DNA from: JAJYKN01 sp035516155
Lineage (GTDB): Bacteria; Nitrospirota; UBA9217
NCBI GenBank assembly: GCA_035516155.1
Contig: DATJAP010000024.1
Span: 1 to 64,000, forward strand
DNA: 64,000 nt
Reading direction: 5' to 3'
In this document: piece after piece, positions 54,855 through 63,251 of the stretch
How positions within the stretch are numbered: the stretch's first letter is position 1
Layout: every line of letters starts with the position of its first letter
Notes under the pieces: generated by a model
Told to the model about the DNA's origin: nothing
Seen by the model: the letters and a program-made list of their open reading frames with translations, nothing else
Databases searched by the model: none
Position numbers and translations under genes: made by a program

Positions 54855-54886
54855 CCCTTGCCTGATGAATCAGGTGGGGGTTTTTT
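54855..54886 (+). terminator. Terminator after the tRNA relic
   Basis: CCTG/CAGG core extended by CCCTTG pairing with TGGGGG, followed by six T. It ends about 20 bases before cobU. Confidence 0.6.
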
Positions 54887-54907
54887 GTTATGGCCTGGGG
54901 AACCATC

Positions 54908-55429
54908 ATGGCAAACAAAATTATTCTTATTACCGGCGGGGCTCGGTCCGGGAAATCATCCTATGCCGAGAAACTGGCGACGAGTCTGGCCGGCAAGCGG
55001 GCTTACCTTGCAACGGCCCAGGCCCTGGATGAAGAAATGGCCGCGAAAATAGAAAAACATAGGCATGACCGCGGCAGCGCCTGGGACACCTATGAAGAAC
55101 CGCTGGCTGTTGCAGAACTCCTGCACAAGCTATCGGACCGTTACCAGGTGGCGCTTCTTGACTGCCTGACGCTGTGGCTCAGCAATGTCATGGCCCATAC
55201 AGATGGTGATGGCACGGTTAATCTTCGCTCGGAAGAGTTAGTGAAGGCTGCCAAGAATTTCTCAGGGACGTGCATCATAGTGTCGAACGAGGTGGGACTG
55301 GGCATCGTTCCTGACAACCCGCTTGCAAGAAAATTCCGGGACTTTGCCGGCATGCTCAACCAGAAGGTCGCCCAGAATGCGGACGAGGTTTATTTTACGG
55401 CTTCGGGAATACCGGTAAGGCTTAAATAG
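54908..55429 (+). CDS. cobU: Adenosylcobinamide kinase / guanylyltransferase
   Basis: 173 residues from the ATG at 54908 (MANKIILITGG). The P loop GGARSGKSSY (10-19) and ATAQALDEEMAAKIEKHRHDR segment identify CobU/CobP, which phosphorylates adenosylcobinamide and transfers GMP to it in the late cobalamin pathway. The catalytic His lies in the KHRHDR stretch. The frame extends six residues upstream, but GGGGAA suits the chosen ATG. No cobalamin riboswitch was seen. First of cobU-T-S-C. Confidence 0.94.
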   Translation: MANKIILITGGARSGKSSYAEKLATSLAGKRAYLATAQALDEEMAAKIEKHRHDRGSAWDTYEEPLAVAELLHKLSDRYQVALLDCLTLWLSNVMAHTDGDGTVNLRSEELVKAAKNFSGTCIIVSNEVGLGIVPDNPLARKFRDFAGMLNQKVAQNADEVYFTASGIPVRLK

Positions 55430-55518
55430 CGGGGCAAGGTTTGGGGGCATGGATAAAGAACAAAAAGGATTAAAACAGCCGATGCGAAGAGCCGGTTGAA
55501 GAAAAAAAGGAGAGGGCA

Positions 55519-56595
55519 TTGAAACAACTGACGGAAGCTTTAAAAAATATTCGTCCTGTAGACACGTCGCGTACGGGCGAGGTCCAGGCCCGTCTGGACA
55601 ACCTGACAAAGCCGCAGGGAAGCCTTGGCCGGCTCGAAGAACTTGCGAAAAAATACTGCCTCATTACGGGTCGGGACAAGCCGCTGATCAGGAACAAGCT
55701 TATTTTCACTTTCGCCGGCGACCACGGTGTAACGGAAGAGGGCGTCAGCGCCTATCCTAAGGAAGTAACTCCCCAGATGGTTCTCAATTTCCTTCGCGGC
55801 GGCGCCGGGGTGAACGTTCTCGCGAAGCATGTGGGCGCACGGGTGATCGTCGTGGACATGGGCGTTGATTACGAGTTCGAGACCAGGGAAGGGCTGGAAA
55901 TCAGGAAGATCGGTCGCGGCACCAGGAACATGACCAAGGGACCGGCGATGAGCCGGGAAGAAGCGGAACGAGCGGTGATTGCCGGAATAGAACTGGTCGA
56001 AAAGTACAAGGACGGCCTCGACCTGCTCGGCACCGGCGATATGGGCATCGGCAACACAACTCCGTCCTCGGCCATTGTCTCGGTCATAACGGGCATAGAT
56101 CCTGGGCGCGTGACCGGACGCGGCACGGGAATCGACGATCATTCGTTCCGGAACAAGGTGGCCGTTATCAAAAAGGCGATAGCGGTAAACAATCCCGATC
56201 CCATGGACGCCCTTGACGTGCTTGCCAAGGTCGGCGGCTACGAGATCGCAGGCATCGCCGGCCTTGTGCTCGGGGCGGCTCTGTACCGGATCCCCATCGT
56301 GCTTGACGGATTCATATCGACCGCCGGCGCGCTTATTGCCGCGGAATTGAATCCCCTGGTCAAGGGATATATGATCGCGGCGCATCAGTCCGTCGAGATC
56401 GGCCATCGCGCGATGCTTGCTCACCTAGAACAGGTCCCGCTCCTGGACCTGAACCTCAGGCTGGGAGAGGGAACCGGCGCGGCTCTCGGCATGTCGCTCG
56501 TCGAGGCGGGTGTGAAGATACTTGCCGAGATGGCCACCTTCGCCGATGCGGGCGTTGCAGAGAAGCATGAGGAACCGGTGAAGCGGGAGGCATGA
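55519..56595 (+). CDS. cobT: Nicotinate-nucleotide-dimethylbenzimidazole phosphoribosyltransferase
   Basis: 358 residues. Makes alpha-ribazole phosphate for the lower ligand of cobalamin. Family blocks: LDNLTKPQGSLGRLEELA, FAGDHGVTEEGVSAYP, GDMGIGNTTPSSAI and the C-terminal EGTGAALGMSLVEAG. The start is TTG at 55519, with AGGAG six bases upstream; no in-frame ATG lies near. Confidence 0.96.
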   Translation: MKQLTEALKNIRPVDTSRTGEVQARLDNLTKPQGSLGRLEELAKKYCLITGRDKPLIRNKLIFTFAGDHGVTEEGVSAYPKEVTPQMVLNFLRGGAGVNVLAKHVGARVIVVDMGVDYEFETREGLEIRKIGRGTRNMTKGPAMSREEAERAVIAGIELVEKYKDGLDLLGTGDMGIGNTTPSSAIVSVITGIDPGRVTGRGTGIDDHSFRNKVAVIKKAIAVNNPDPMDALDVLAKVGGYEIAGIAGLVLGAALYRIPIVLDGFISTAGALIAAELNPLVKGYMIAAHQSVEIGHRAMLAHLEQVPLLDLNLRLGEGTGAALGMSLVEAGVKILAEMATFADAGVAEKHEEPVKREA

Positions 56596-56667
56596 GAGGG
56601 ACGATCCGACGCTGAGGGACTGCACTGCGCGCCAATGCCGAATAATGAACGCATTAAGGAAACCGGG

Positions 56668-57438
56668 ATGATAAAGAATTTTATAACAGCACTGCAGTTT
56701 TTGACAATATTCAGGGTTAACAAAAAGCACGAGATCGAGGAAAGCGACCTGGCGCGGTCCATGATCTATTTCCCTCTGATTGGATTCCTTGTTGGGGTGA
56801 TCCTGGTCAATGCGGACAAACTTTTTACGGTCATAGCACTTCCCCAAACGATCGGCACGCTCCTGATTCTCATCATCTCCGTCCTGATCACCCGGGCACT
56901 CCATGTCGACGGACTCGCTGACACGCTTGACGGCCTGATGGGTGGACGTGATCATGCTTCACGCCTTGCCATCATGAAGGACAGCAGGATCGGGACTGCC
57001 GGCGCGCTCGGCATCCTCTTCTCCCTGTTCATGAAATATCTCTGCCTCAACAACCTCATTGAGAGCGACCGGGTTGCCGTGCTGCTGACCGCTCCTGTGT
57101 TGGGGCGCTGGTCCCAGACTTTCATGGTGTTCAATACCAACTACGGACGCGAAGACGGGATGGGAAAGGCATTTGTCGGCCATCTACGGTCCAGCAGCCT
57201 GGTTGCCGCATCCCTGCTCGCGGCAGGGCTGACGGCATTCGTGGTCGTGCGGCTGGATATCCACTCTGTATTGCTGTGCGTCAGTGTTCTGTGTGGCGTT
57301 CTGCTTCTCACGTACCTCGGGAAGCGTTACTTGATCAGGAAGCTCAGGGGCGTGACAGGAGACGCGATCGGAGCGATGAACGAACTCAATGAATTGCTGG
57401 TGCTCCTTATTTTTGTGATTTTTTCAGGCGGGAATTAG
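56668..57438 (+). CDS. cobS: Adenosylcobinamide-GDP ribazoletransferase (cobalamin synthase)
   Basis: 256-residue integral membrane protein that joins adenosylcobinamide-GDP and alpha-ribazole. The acidic metal-binding motif TRALHVDGLADTLDGLMGG and the KDSRIGTAGALG motif are intact. The ATG at 56668 (MIKNFITALQFLTIFRV) has AAGGA upstream; an earlier ATG at 56635 lacks one. Confidence 0.95.
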   Translation: MIKNFITALQFLTIFRVNKKHEIEESDLARSMIYFPLIGFLVGVILVNADKLFTVIALPQTIGTLLILIISVLITRALHVDGLADTLDGLMGGRDHASRLAIMKDSRIGTAGALGILFSLFMKYLCLNNLIESDRVAVLLTAPVLGRWSQTFMVFNTNYGREDGMGKAFVGHLRSSSLVAASLLAAGLTAFVVVRLDIHSVLLCVSVLCGVLLLTYLGKRYLIRKLRGVTGDAIGAMNELNELLVLLIFVIFSGGN

Positions 57439-57442
57439 CACC

Positions 57443-58039
57443 ATGCCGACGCGAGTGTATCTCATGCGCCATGGTGAAGTGGCGAACGGCGGAGAAAAGC
57501 GCTATAACGGCCATATCGACATCGACATCACCGACAAGGGCATCGATCAGATGCACCGTCTGGCGGGATTGCTTTCCGGGAAGAACATATCGGCGGTTTA
57601 CTGCAGCGACCTCATCCGCTCCCTCAAGGGTGCGGACATCGTTTCACAAAGTCTCGGCCTGACATATACACCCCTCCCCGAGCTCCGCGAACGGAGTGTG
57701 GGGGCATGGGAAGGACTCACAGCCGATGAAATAAAGCAGCGTTATCCCGAGGAGTACAAGAGATGGAGGGCCGACCTGCTCAGCTACCGACCGCCGTCCG
57801 GCGAGTGTCTGCTTGACGTGAGGGACAGGGTCCTTCCGGTATACAAGAAAAAGGTGTCATTTCATCCCGACCAGGAAATCGCCATGCTGCTGCACGGCGG
57901 CGTGAACCGGATCATTCTTGCCGATGCGCTTGGCCTCGACCTCGTGAACCTATTCAGAATCGACCAATCATTCGGTGCCTTGAACATCATCGATTACTTC
58001 GACGACGGGATGACCGTAGTCAAGCTGGCGAATGGCTGA
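57443..58039 (+). CDS. cobC: Alpha-ribazole phosphatase, histidine phosphatase family
   Basis: 198 residues. The catalytic RHG motif is LMRHGEV with H10, and the second His lies in MLLHGGVNR. The sequence SVGAWEGLTADEIKQRYPEEY is typical of the phosphoglycerate-mutase-like superfamily. Position directly after cobS (four-base gap) supports the dephosphorylation step of alpha-ribazole synthesis; without that context it could be any histidine phosphatase. Confidence 0.88.
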   Translation: MPTRVYLMRHGEVANGGEKRYNGHIDIDITDKGIDQMHRLAGLLSGKNISAVYCSDLIRSLKGADIVSQSLGLTYTPLPELRERSVGAWEGLTADEIKQRYPEEYKRWRADLLSYRPPSGECLLDVRDRVLPVYKKKVSFHPDQEIAMLLHGGVNRIILADALGLDLVNLFRIDQSFGALNIIDYFDDGMTVVKLANG

Positions 58040-58096
58040 AGCCTCCCGAAATTCTGTTGACTTTGATGAGCTTGTACGGTAATGTAGATATACCAT

Positions 58097-58188
58097 AACC
58101 TGGGGGAGCTGTATGGCTGAGAGTCCTGATTTCAGGGGACGACCCTTAGAACCTGATCCGGGTAGTACCGGCGTAGGGAAGGCCAGTC
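58097..58188 (+). promoter_or_regulatory. TPP riboswitch (thi box)
   Basis: The conserved aptamer elements occur in order: GGGGGAGC, GGCTGAGAG (pyrimidine-sensing arm), then ACCCTTAGAACCTGATCCGG and GTAGGGAA (pyrophosphate arm and closing stem). It controls the thiamine genes downstream. Confidence 0.96.
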
Positions 58189-58213
58189 AATGATCATCGT
58201 ATAAACCTTTGCC

Positions 58214-58249
58214 AGCCGTATCTTCGGATACGGCTTTGTTGTTTTTTTT
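58214..58249 (+). terminator. Riboswitch-linked intrinsic terminator
   Basis: A 9-bp stem (AGCCGTATC with GATACGGCT) with a TTCG tetraloop and a long T-rich tail lies between the TPP aptamer and thiS. This suggests transcription attenuation when TPP is bound. Confidence 0.9.
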
Positions 58250-58296
58250 GCTGCAGAGAAAACTTTGTATCCTGCGGTTATAATATCGCATGGTTT

Positions 58297-58545
58297 ATGA
58301 ATAATATGATTATAACCCTCAATGGCGAGAAAAAAGAAGTTCATGACGGCATTTCCATCACGGGGCTGCTGGAATTTTTGAAGATACAGCACCAACGGGT
58401 GGCTGTTGAGCTGAATATGGAAGTCGTGAGAAAAGACAAGTTCGACGTGACGGCCATTCACGAGGGAGACAGCCTCGAAGTGGTGAGCTTCATGGCAGGG
58501 GGGGTAGATCGAGGTCCGGAGCTCACAATTCAGGGTTCAAGGTAA
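58297..58545 (+). CDS. thiS: Sulfur carrier protein ThiS with shifted C terminus
   Basis: 82 codons as read, encoding the ubiquitin-like ThiS that carries sulfur as a C-terminal thiocarboxylate for thiazole synthesis. The fold is recognisable (ITLNGEKKEV, AVELNMEVVRKDKFD, EGDSLEVVSFMAGG). ThiS must end in Gly-Gly. Here, 13 extra residues follow (VDRGPELTIQGSR), encoded through a seven-G run at 58498-58504 and the heptamer repeat. With six G, the codons would read GCA GGG GGG TAG, ending exactly at Gly-Gly. A sequencing error, slippage-based expression or proteolytic maturation are the alternatives. Met4 at 58306 is another possible start. Confidence 0.85.
   Translation: MNNMIITLNGEKKEVHDGISITGLLEFLKIQHQRVAVELNMEVVRKDKFDVTAIHEGDSLEVVSFMAGGVDRGPELTIQGSR
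58528..58541. repeat. Heptamer repeat between thiS and thiG
   Basis: Two units, ATTCAGG and GTTCAAG, followed by a partial GTAACGA. Same family as the nuo-region repeats. It would be wholly intergenic if thiS ended at Gly-Gly. Confidence 0.45.
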
Positions 58546-58564
58546 CGATAAGGAGTACTGGAAT

Positions 58565-59344
58565 ATGACTGACGACAGACTCATCATAGCAGGAATAGAA
58601 TTCCAATCCCGGCTTTGGGTGGGCACAGGAAAATACAAGGATTTCGCAGAAACGAAGAAAGCCATCGAGGTTTCCGGCACCGACGTCGTGACCGTGTCCG
58701 TGCGGCGCGTGAATATCATCGACAAGAGCAAGGAAAACCTGCTCGATTACATTGATCCGAAAAAATACAAGATCCTGCCGAATACCGCGGGCTGCTACAC
58801 GGCCAAGGACGCCATCCGCACGGCAATGCTGGCCGCGGAGGCGGGAATCACGAAACTCGTGAAGCTGGAAGTGATCGGCGATGACAGGACGCTGTTTCCG
58901 GACAACGAAGCCACGCTGGAGGCGGCAAGAGTCCTGGTCAAGGAAGGTTTAATCGTGTTGCCCTACACCAGCGATGACCCGATCATGGCGAAGAAGCTTG
59001 TGGACATTGGCTGCCCGGCAGTCATGCCGCTTGCAGCTCCCATCGGTTCCGGTCTCGGTATCAGAAACCCTTACAACATCCGGATCATCATGGAAACGGC
59101 AAAGGTGCCGATTATTGTGGACGCAGGAGTGGGTACGGCGTCGGATGTTGCGCTTGCCATGGAACTGGGCTGCGACGCGGTGCTTCTAAACACTGCAATC
59201 GCCGGCGCCAAAGATCCCATCGCCATGGCGGAGGCAATGAAGTACGGCGTACTCGGCGGAAGGCTTGCCTACAAGGCGGGACGGATACCGAAGAAACTTT
59301 ACGCGACAGCCAGCAGCCCGCTGGAAGGGATGATAGGAAACTGA
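58565..59344 (+). CDS. thiG: Thiazole synthase
   Basis: 259 residues. ThiG forms the thiazole ring from deoxyxylulose phosphate, a glycine-derived imine and ThiS thiocarboxylate. Conserved SRLWVGTGKYKD, ETKKAIEVSGTDVVTVSVRR, the catalytic Lys in TKLVKLEVIGD (K100) and MPLAAPIGSGLGIRNP are present. AAGGAG precedes the ATG. No thiO or thiH is in the window, so the imine source is not seen. Confidence 0.97.
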   Translation: MTDDRLIIAGIEFQSRLWVGTGKYKDFAETKKAIEVSGTDVVTVSVRRVNIIDKSKENLLDYIDPKKYKILPNTAGCYTAKDAIRTAMLAAEAGITKLVKLEVIGDDRTLFPDNEATLEAARVLVKEGLIVLPYTSDDPIMAKKLVDIGCPAVMPLAAPIGSGLGIRNPYNIRIIMETAKVPIIVDAGVGTASDVALAMELGCDAVLLNTAIAGAKDPIAMAEAMKYGVLGGRLAYKAGRIPKKLYATASSPLEGMIGN

Positions 59345-59413
59345 AAATCGCCTTGGGCAGTGAGCAGTGTGCAAACCCTAAGCACCATGCCCTCTGATGC
59401 GGAGGAGGTTACG

Positions 59414-60070
59414 TTGTCGGTCGATTTCAAACTGTATCTCATTACTGACCGGAAGCAGATAAAAATGCCGCTTCCAGTAGCCGTCAGGCACGCGCTTTCT
59501 GGCGGCGTGAAGGCGATCCAGGTCCGGGAAAAGGACTTGCCGGTGAGGGAGCTGCTGAGCCTCTCACAGGAACTCAGGGTATTAACCAAGGAATTCGGCG
59601 CAAAGCTCTTCATTAACGATCAGGTGGACATTGCCGTAGCAGTTGAGGCAGACGGTGTCCATCTTGGTCATCAGAGCATGCCGTCACCAGCAGTCAGAAA
59701 AATAGTCGGCAATAAGATGCTGATCGGCGTCTCAACTCACAATATCGATGAAGCTCGTGCCGCGGATTCCGAAGGGGCTGATTTTATTACCTTCGGTCCC
59801 ATTTTTGAAACACCATCAAAATCAAAAATGGGAAATCCGCTCGGTTTGGAGGCATTAAAAGACGTTAAAAGAGCCGTAAACATTCCTATTTTTGCCTTGG
59901 GTGGGATACATGGAAGAAATATTGGCCATGTTTTGTGGTCCGGCGCTTATGGAGTTGCCATGATATCGGCGATTTTCGGTGCAGAGGATATCAAGAAAAA
60001 AGCCAAGAACATAACCGAAATGATCCAGATTGTTGATAGATCCATTTGTGTTCAGTGCGGTCGAAAGTAA
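59414..60070 (+). CDS. thiE: Thiamine-phosphate synthase
   Basis: 218 residues from TTG at 59414, preceded by GGAGGAGGT at proper spacing. The frame extends to an ATG at 59360, but that part is spacer-like. ThiE couples the pyrimidine and thiazole phosphates. Motifs: YLITDRKQ, IQVREKDLP, LFINDQVDIAVAVEADGVHLG, ADFITFGPIFETPSK and FALGGI. The C terminus ends in an unusual CVQCGRK tail. Confidence 0.93.
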   Translation: MSVDFKLYLITDRKQIKMPLPVAVRHALSGGVKAIQVREKDLPVRELLSLSQELRVLTKEFGAKLFINDQVDIAVAVEADGVHLGHQSMPSPAVRKIVGNKMLIGVSTHNIDEARAADSEGADFITFGPIFETPSKSKMGNPLGLEALKDVKRAVNIPIFALGGIHGRNIGHVLWSGAYGVAMISAIFGAEDIKKKAKNITEMIQIVDRSICVQCGRK

Positions 60071-60119
60071 TTGGAACTTCAGTGACCTGCGAAGAATCGG
60101 AAATCAATCGAGGTGCGGA

Positions 60120-61418
60120 ATGAATCAGATACTTGAAGCGCGAAAAGGCAACAGGACCCCTGAGATGGAAGCCGTGGCAAGGACTGAGGGGATCACTGTC
60201 GATCTCGTCATGGAAGGCGTGGCAAAAGGCACGATTGTCATCACCCGGAACAACCGGCATACATCCATCACGCCGCTCGGGGTCGGCAAGGGACTGCGCA
60301 CGAAAATCAACGCGAATATTGGGACCTCAAAGGACCGGATATCCATTGAAGGCGAGATAGAAAAGCTGAAAGCTGCTGTTGCCGCCGGAGCGGACGCGGT
60401 CATGGACCTCTCGACGGGGGGGCCGATTGTTGGTATTCGCAATGAAATACTGAAGCAGTCCACCGTGTCCATTGGCACCGTCCCGATCTACCAGGCTGCA
60501 GTCGAAACCGTGGAGCAGGGGAAGTCGATTGTCGAGATGGACCCTGATATGCTGTTCCGCGTGATCGAGGAGCAGGCTGAAGAAGGAGTGGATTTCGTTA
60601 CGGTGCACTGCGGCGTGACCATGGCGAGTGTCGAGCGGCTCAGGAAACAGGGCAGGATCATGGACGTCGTCAGCCGCGGCGGGGCTTTTCACCTCGAATG
60701 GATCATTTGTAATGAGCGGGAGAATCCGCTGTTCACGCAGTATGACCGCCTCGTCGAGATCGCGAAGAAATACGATGTTACCCTGTCGCTCGGCGACGGC
60801 ATGCGGCCGGGGTGCCTGGCTGACGCCACGGACCGGGCTCAAATCGAGGAGCTTATCACCTTGGGCGAACTCCGGGACCGTGCCCATGAAGCGGGGGTGC
60901 AGGTCATGATCGAAGGCCCCGGCCATGTGCCGATCAACCAGGTCGAAACGAATATGAAAATCCAGAAAGAGCTTTGCAAGGGCGCGCCGTTCTACGTGCT
61001 GGGGCCGCTCGTGACCGACGTGGCACCGGGATATGATCATATCACCTCGGCCATTGGCGGCGCTATAGCCGGTGCCGCGGGGGCCGACTTCCTCTGCTAT
61101 GTAACGCCCTCGGAACATCTTCGGCTGCCGGACCTGGACGACGTGCGCGACGGGGTGATCGCCTCGCGTATCGCCGCACATGCCGCTGACATCGCGAAAG
61201 GCGTCAAAGGCTCCATGGACTGGGACAACGAAATGGCGCGGCGACGCAAGGCGCTGGACTGGAAAGGACAGATCGAGCTTTCGCTGGATCCGGTCAAGGC
61301 CCGGCGGCTACGCGAATCGAGCATGCCGAAAGAATCCGATGTCTGCACCATGTGCGGCGAATTCTGCTCCATGAAGGGCGTGAGCAAATACTTAAAAAAG
61401 GATGAGGCCAGGCGATAG
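60120..61418 (+). CDS. thiC: Phosphomethylpyrimidine synthase
   Basis: 432 residues from the ATG at 60120, with GAGGTG upstream. ThiC is a radical SAM enzyme that rearranges aminoimidazole ribotide to hydroxymethylpyrimidine phosphate. This is the short form that lacks the N-terminal extension. The cluster ligands at C409, C412 and C416 (CTMCGEFC) match the short-form spacing. Blocks: NANIGTS, DLSTGGPI, TVHCGVTM, SRGGAF, LSLGDGMRPGC, IEGPGHVPINQVETNM, and PSEHLRLPDLDDVRDGV. Confidence 0.97.
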   Translation: MNQILEARKGNRTPEMEAVARTEGITVDLVMEGVAKGTIVITRNNRHTSITPLGVGKGLRTKINANIGTSKDRISIEGEIEKLKAAVAAGADAVMDLSTGGPIVGIRNEILKQSTVSIGTVPIYQAAVETVEQGKSIVEMDPDMLFRVIEEQAEEGVDFVTVHCGVTMASVERLRKQGRIMDVVSRGGAFHLEWIICNERENPLFTQYDRLVEIAKKYDVTLSLGDGMRPGCLADATDRAQIEELITLGELRDRAHEAGVQVMIEGPGHVPINQVETNMKIQKELCKGAPFYVLGPLVTDVAPGYDHITSAIGGAIAGAAGADFLCYVTPSEHLRLPDLDDVRDGVIASRIAAHAADIAKGVKGSMDWDNEMARRRKALDWKGQIELSLDPVKARRLRESSMPKESDVCTMCGEFCSMKGVSKYLKKDEARR

Positions 61419-61459
61419 TCGCGCCGGAAAAAATTTTTTTAAATTGGCCGAGGCAGATT

Positions 61460-62311
61460 ATGAAAAAAACTTTTGTAGTTCTTGTCACCCTGTTTGCAGC
61501 TGCGTTTTGCGGTCTCTCCACCGTTGGTGCGGCCCCGAATCCCAGGGTCATTCTTTCTCCAAAAAAAGCAGGTCCTGGAGATTTGCTGCTCATCACCGTA
61601 AAAAATGCAGGCGGTTCTGTTGAGGGGACGTTCGCGGGCCGGCGCCTCTATTTCAATCCTGCAGGAAGGGCGATGAAGGCGGTCGTCGGCGTTGACTTGA
61701 ACAGTGAGCCGGGGATATATCCGCTTGAACTCTCGTTCAACGGGACGAGGCATACCAGCAAAGTCAGAATCTTCAAAAAGAAATATCCGCTTCAACGTTT
61801 GACATTGCCCGAAGACAAGGTCACCCTTTCGCCGGAGAATGAGGCAAGGACCGAGCGGGAGGAAAAAAAGTTGGCCGAGATCTGGCCAGTGGAATCCCTG
61901 CGCCTGTGGAATGGAAATTTCCGGGATCCGCTGCCCGGAAAAGAGGTCACGACACTGTTCGGCGTGCGCAGGATCATCAATCATATTCCCAAAAGCTCCC
62001 ATACCGGAGTGGACCTTGCCGCTGAAGAAGGCGATCCGGTCCGTGCGCCGAACGACGGAGTCGTTGTACTGGCGGAGGACCTGTTTTATTCCGGCAACAG
62101 CCTGATACTCGATCACGGCCAGGGAATATACACCATGTTCTTTCACCTTTCAAAAATGAACGTTCGATACGGACAGGCGGTTAGGAAAGGCGATATCATT
62201 GGCCTCGTCGGCGCGACCGGGAGGGTTACAGGTGCCTGTCTGCACTGGGGTGCGCGGGTCCAAGGCGCACGAGTAGATCCGCTGGAATTGATCCGATTGA
62301 AACTCGAATAA
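61460..62311 (+). CDS. Secreted M23-family metallopeptidase (LytM-like)
   Basis: 283 residues. A signal peptide (about 1-24) is followed by a beta-rich N-terminal domain and a C-terminal M23 domain. Zinc ligands H181 and D185 (SHTGVDLA) and H262 (LHWGARV), with H229 (FFHLS) as a catalytic partner, are all intact, so it should cleave peptidoglycan cross-links. It lies 42 bases after thiC and 62 before thiD, an odd place for a cell-wall enzyme. No clear Shine-Dalgarno precedes the start. Confidence 0.9.
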   Translation: MKKTFVVLVTLFAAAFCGLSTVGAAPNPRVILSPKKAGPGDLLLITVKNAGGSVEGTFAGRRLYFNPAGRAMKAVVGVDLNSEPGIYPLELSFNGTRHTSKVRIFKKKYPLQRLTLPEDKVTLSPENEARTEREEKKLAEIWPVESLRLWNGNFRDPLPGKEVTTLFGVRRIINHIPKSSHTGVDLAAEEGDPVRAPNDGVVVLAEDLFYSGNSLILDHGQGIYTMFFHLSKMNVRYGQAVRKGDIIGLVGATGRVTGACLHWGARVQGARVDPLELIRLKLE

Positions 62312-62372
62312 ACAATCGGGAGAAATACGCACTGCTTACGATCTACTGATTTTTCTCCTCCTGAATGCTCAC

Positions 62373-63140
62373 ATGAAAAAACTCCTCTCCATAGCCGGTT
62401 CCGATCCTTCCTCGGGTGCCGGGATCCAGGTTGATTTAAAAACCTTTCAGGCCCTCGGCGTCTTCGGGATGGCCATCCCTGCAGCACTCACAGTCCAGAA
62501 CAGCGAGGGGGTCTTCCGCGTTGAACCGCTCCCAGGTCGATTGCTTTCAAGTCAACTCGATGCATTGCTTTCGGACATCAAGCCCGATGCCATTAAAACA
62601 GGGATGCTTCTGACAAGACAGAACGTGGATGCCGTGGCAAAGACCGTCAAAAAGTTCAGGGTCCGGAATCTGGTCATCGATCCCGTGCTTCGTTCGAGTT
62701 CCGGCAAAATGCTGATGCAGCTCGATGCAATTGAGGCGCTCAGGAAAAAACTCATTCCCCTGGCTCGGGTAGTAACACCCAATGTTCCTGAGGCAGAAGC
62801 TCTTTCAGGAATGTCGATCAGATCGGATCAGGATATGGATTTCGCAGCCGGCAAAATCCTTGACAGTGGGCCGTCGTATGTGTTGATAAAGGGGGGGCAC
62901 AGGCGAGGCCCCGCGACTGACACCCTCTATGGCGGCAAAACGGTGCTCACCTTTTCCACATCGCGGCGGAAAGGCGAGTTTCACGGCACCGGCTGCGTAC
63001 TTTCATCGGCCCTGGCGGTGTTTATAGCAGTGGGATTCCCTGTGGAAAAGGCTGTGGAAAAAGCAAAACTGTTTGTGGATAAGCTGTTGAGGACCGCGAA
63101 ACCGGTTGGAGAGAGCCGGGCGAGGTACTTTCATTTTTAA
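62373..63140 (+). CDS. thiD: Hydroxymethylpyrimidine (phosphate) kinase
   Basis: 255 residues. ThiD phosphorylates the thiamine pyrimidine precursor. The ribokinase-like fold shows IAGSDPSSGAGIQVDLKTF, ALTVQNSEGV, DPVLRSSSGKML, VTPNVPEAEALSG and the anion-hole/catalytic GTGCVLSSALA motif. Ser replaces the usual Ser/Gly positions without loss of key residues. The ATG has no good ribosome site. Last thiamine gene of the cluster. Confidence 0.95.
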   Translation: MKKLLSIAGSDPSSGAGIQVDLKTFQALGVFGMAIPAALTVQNSEGVFRVEPLPGRLLSSQLDALLSDIKPDAIKTGMLLTRQNVDAVAKTVKKFRVRNLVIDPVLRSSSGKMLMQLDAIEALRKKLIPLARVVTPNVPEAEALSGMSIRSDQDMDFAAGKILDSGPSYVLIKGGHRRGPATDTLYGGKTVLTFSTSRRKGEFHGTGCVLSSALAVFIAVGFPVEKAVEKAKLFVDKLLRTAKPVGESRARYFHF

Positions 63141-63251
63141 CGGTTCGGGATGAGTTGTTGGACCGAGCGGGCTGGAGTATAGACTACACTAGCGTACCTC
63201 GAAATCGATCCAAGAACACTTGTGCAATTGCATTTTTTCATGGGAGGCTGC

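Noticed and set aside
54841..54907. Cobalamin riboswitch ahead of cobU
   Set aside because: The space between the tRNA relic and cobU is under 100 bases and lacks the B12-box; only a terminator hairpin is present.
55450..55500. Sixteen-codon frame (MDKEQKGLKQ...) between cobU and cobT
   Set aside because: Has a G-rich stretch upstream but is too short to judge and no conserved leader peptide is known here.
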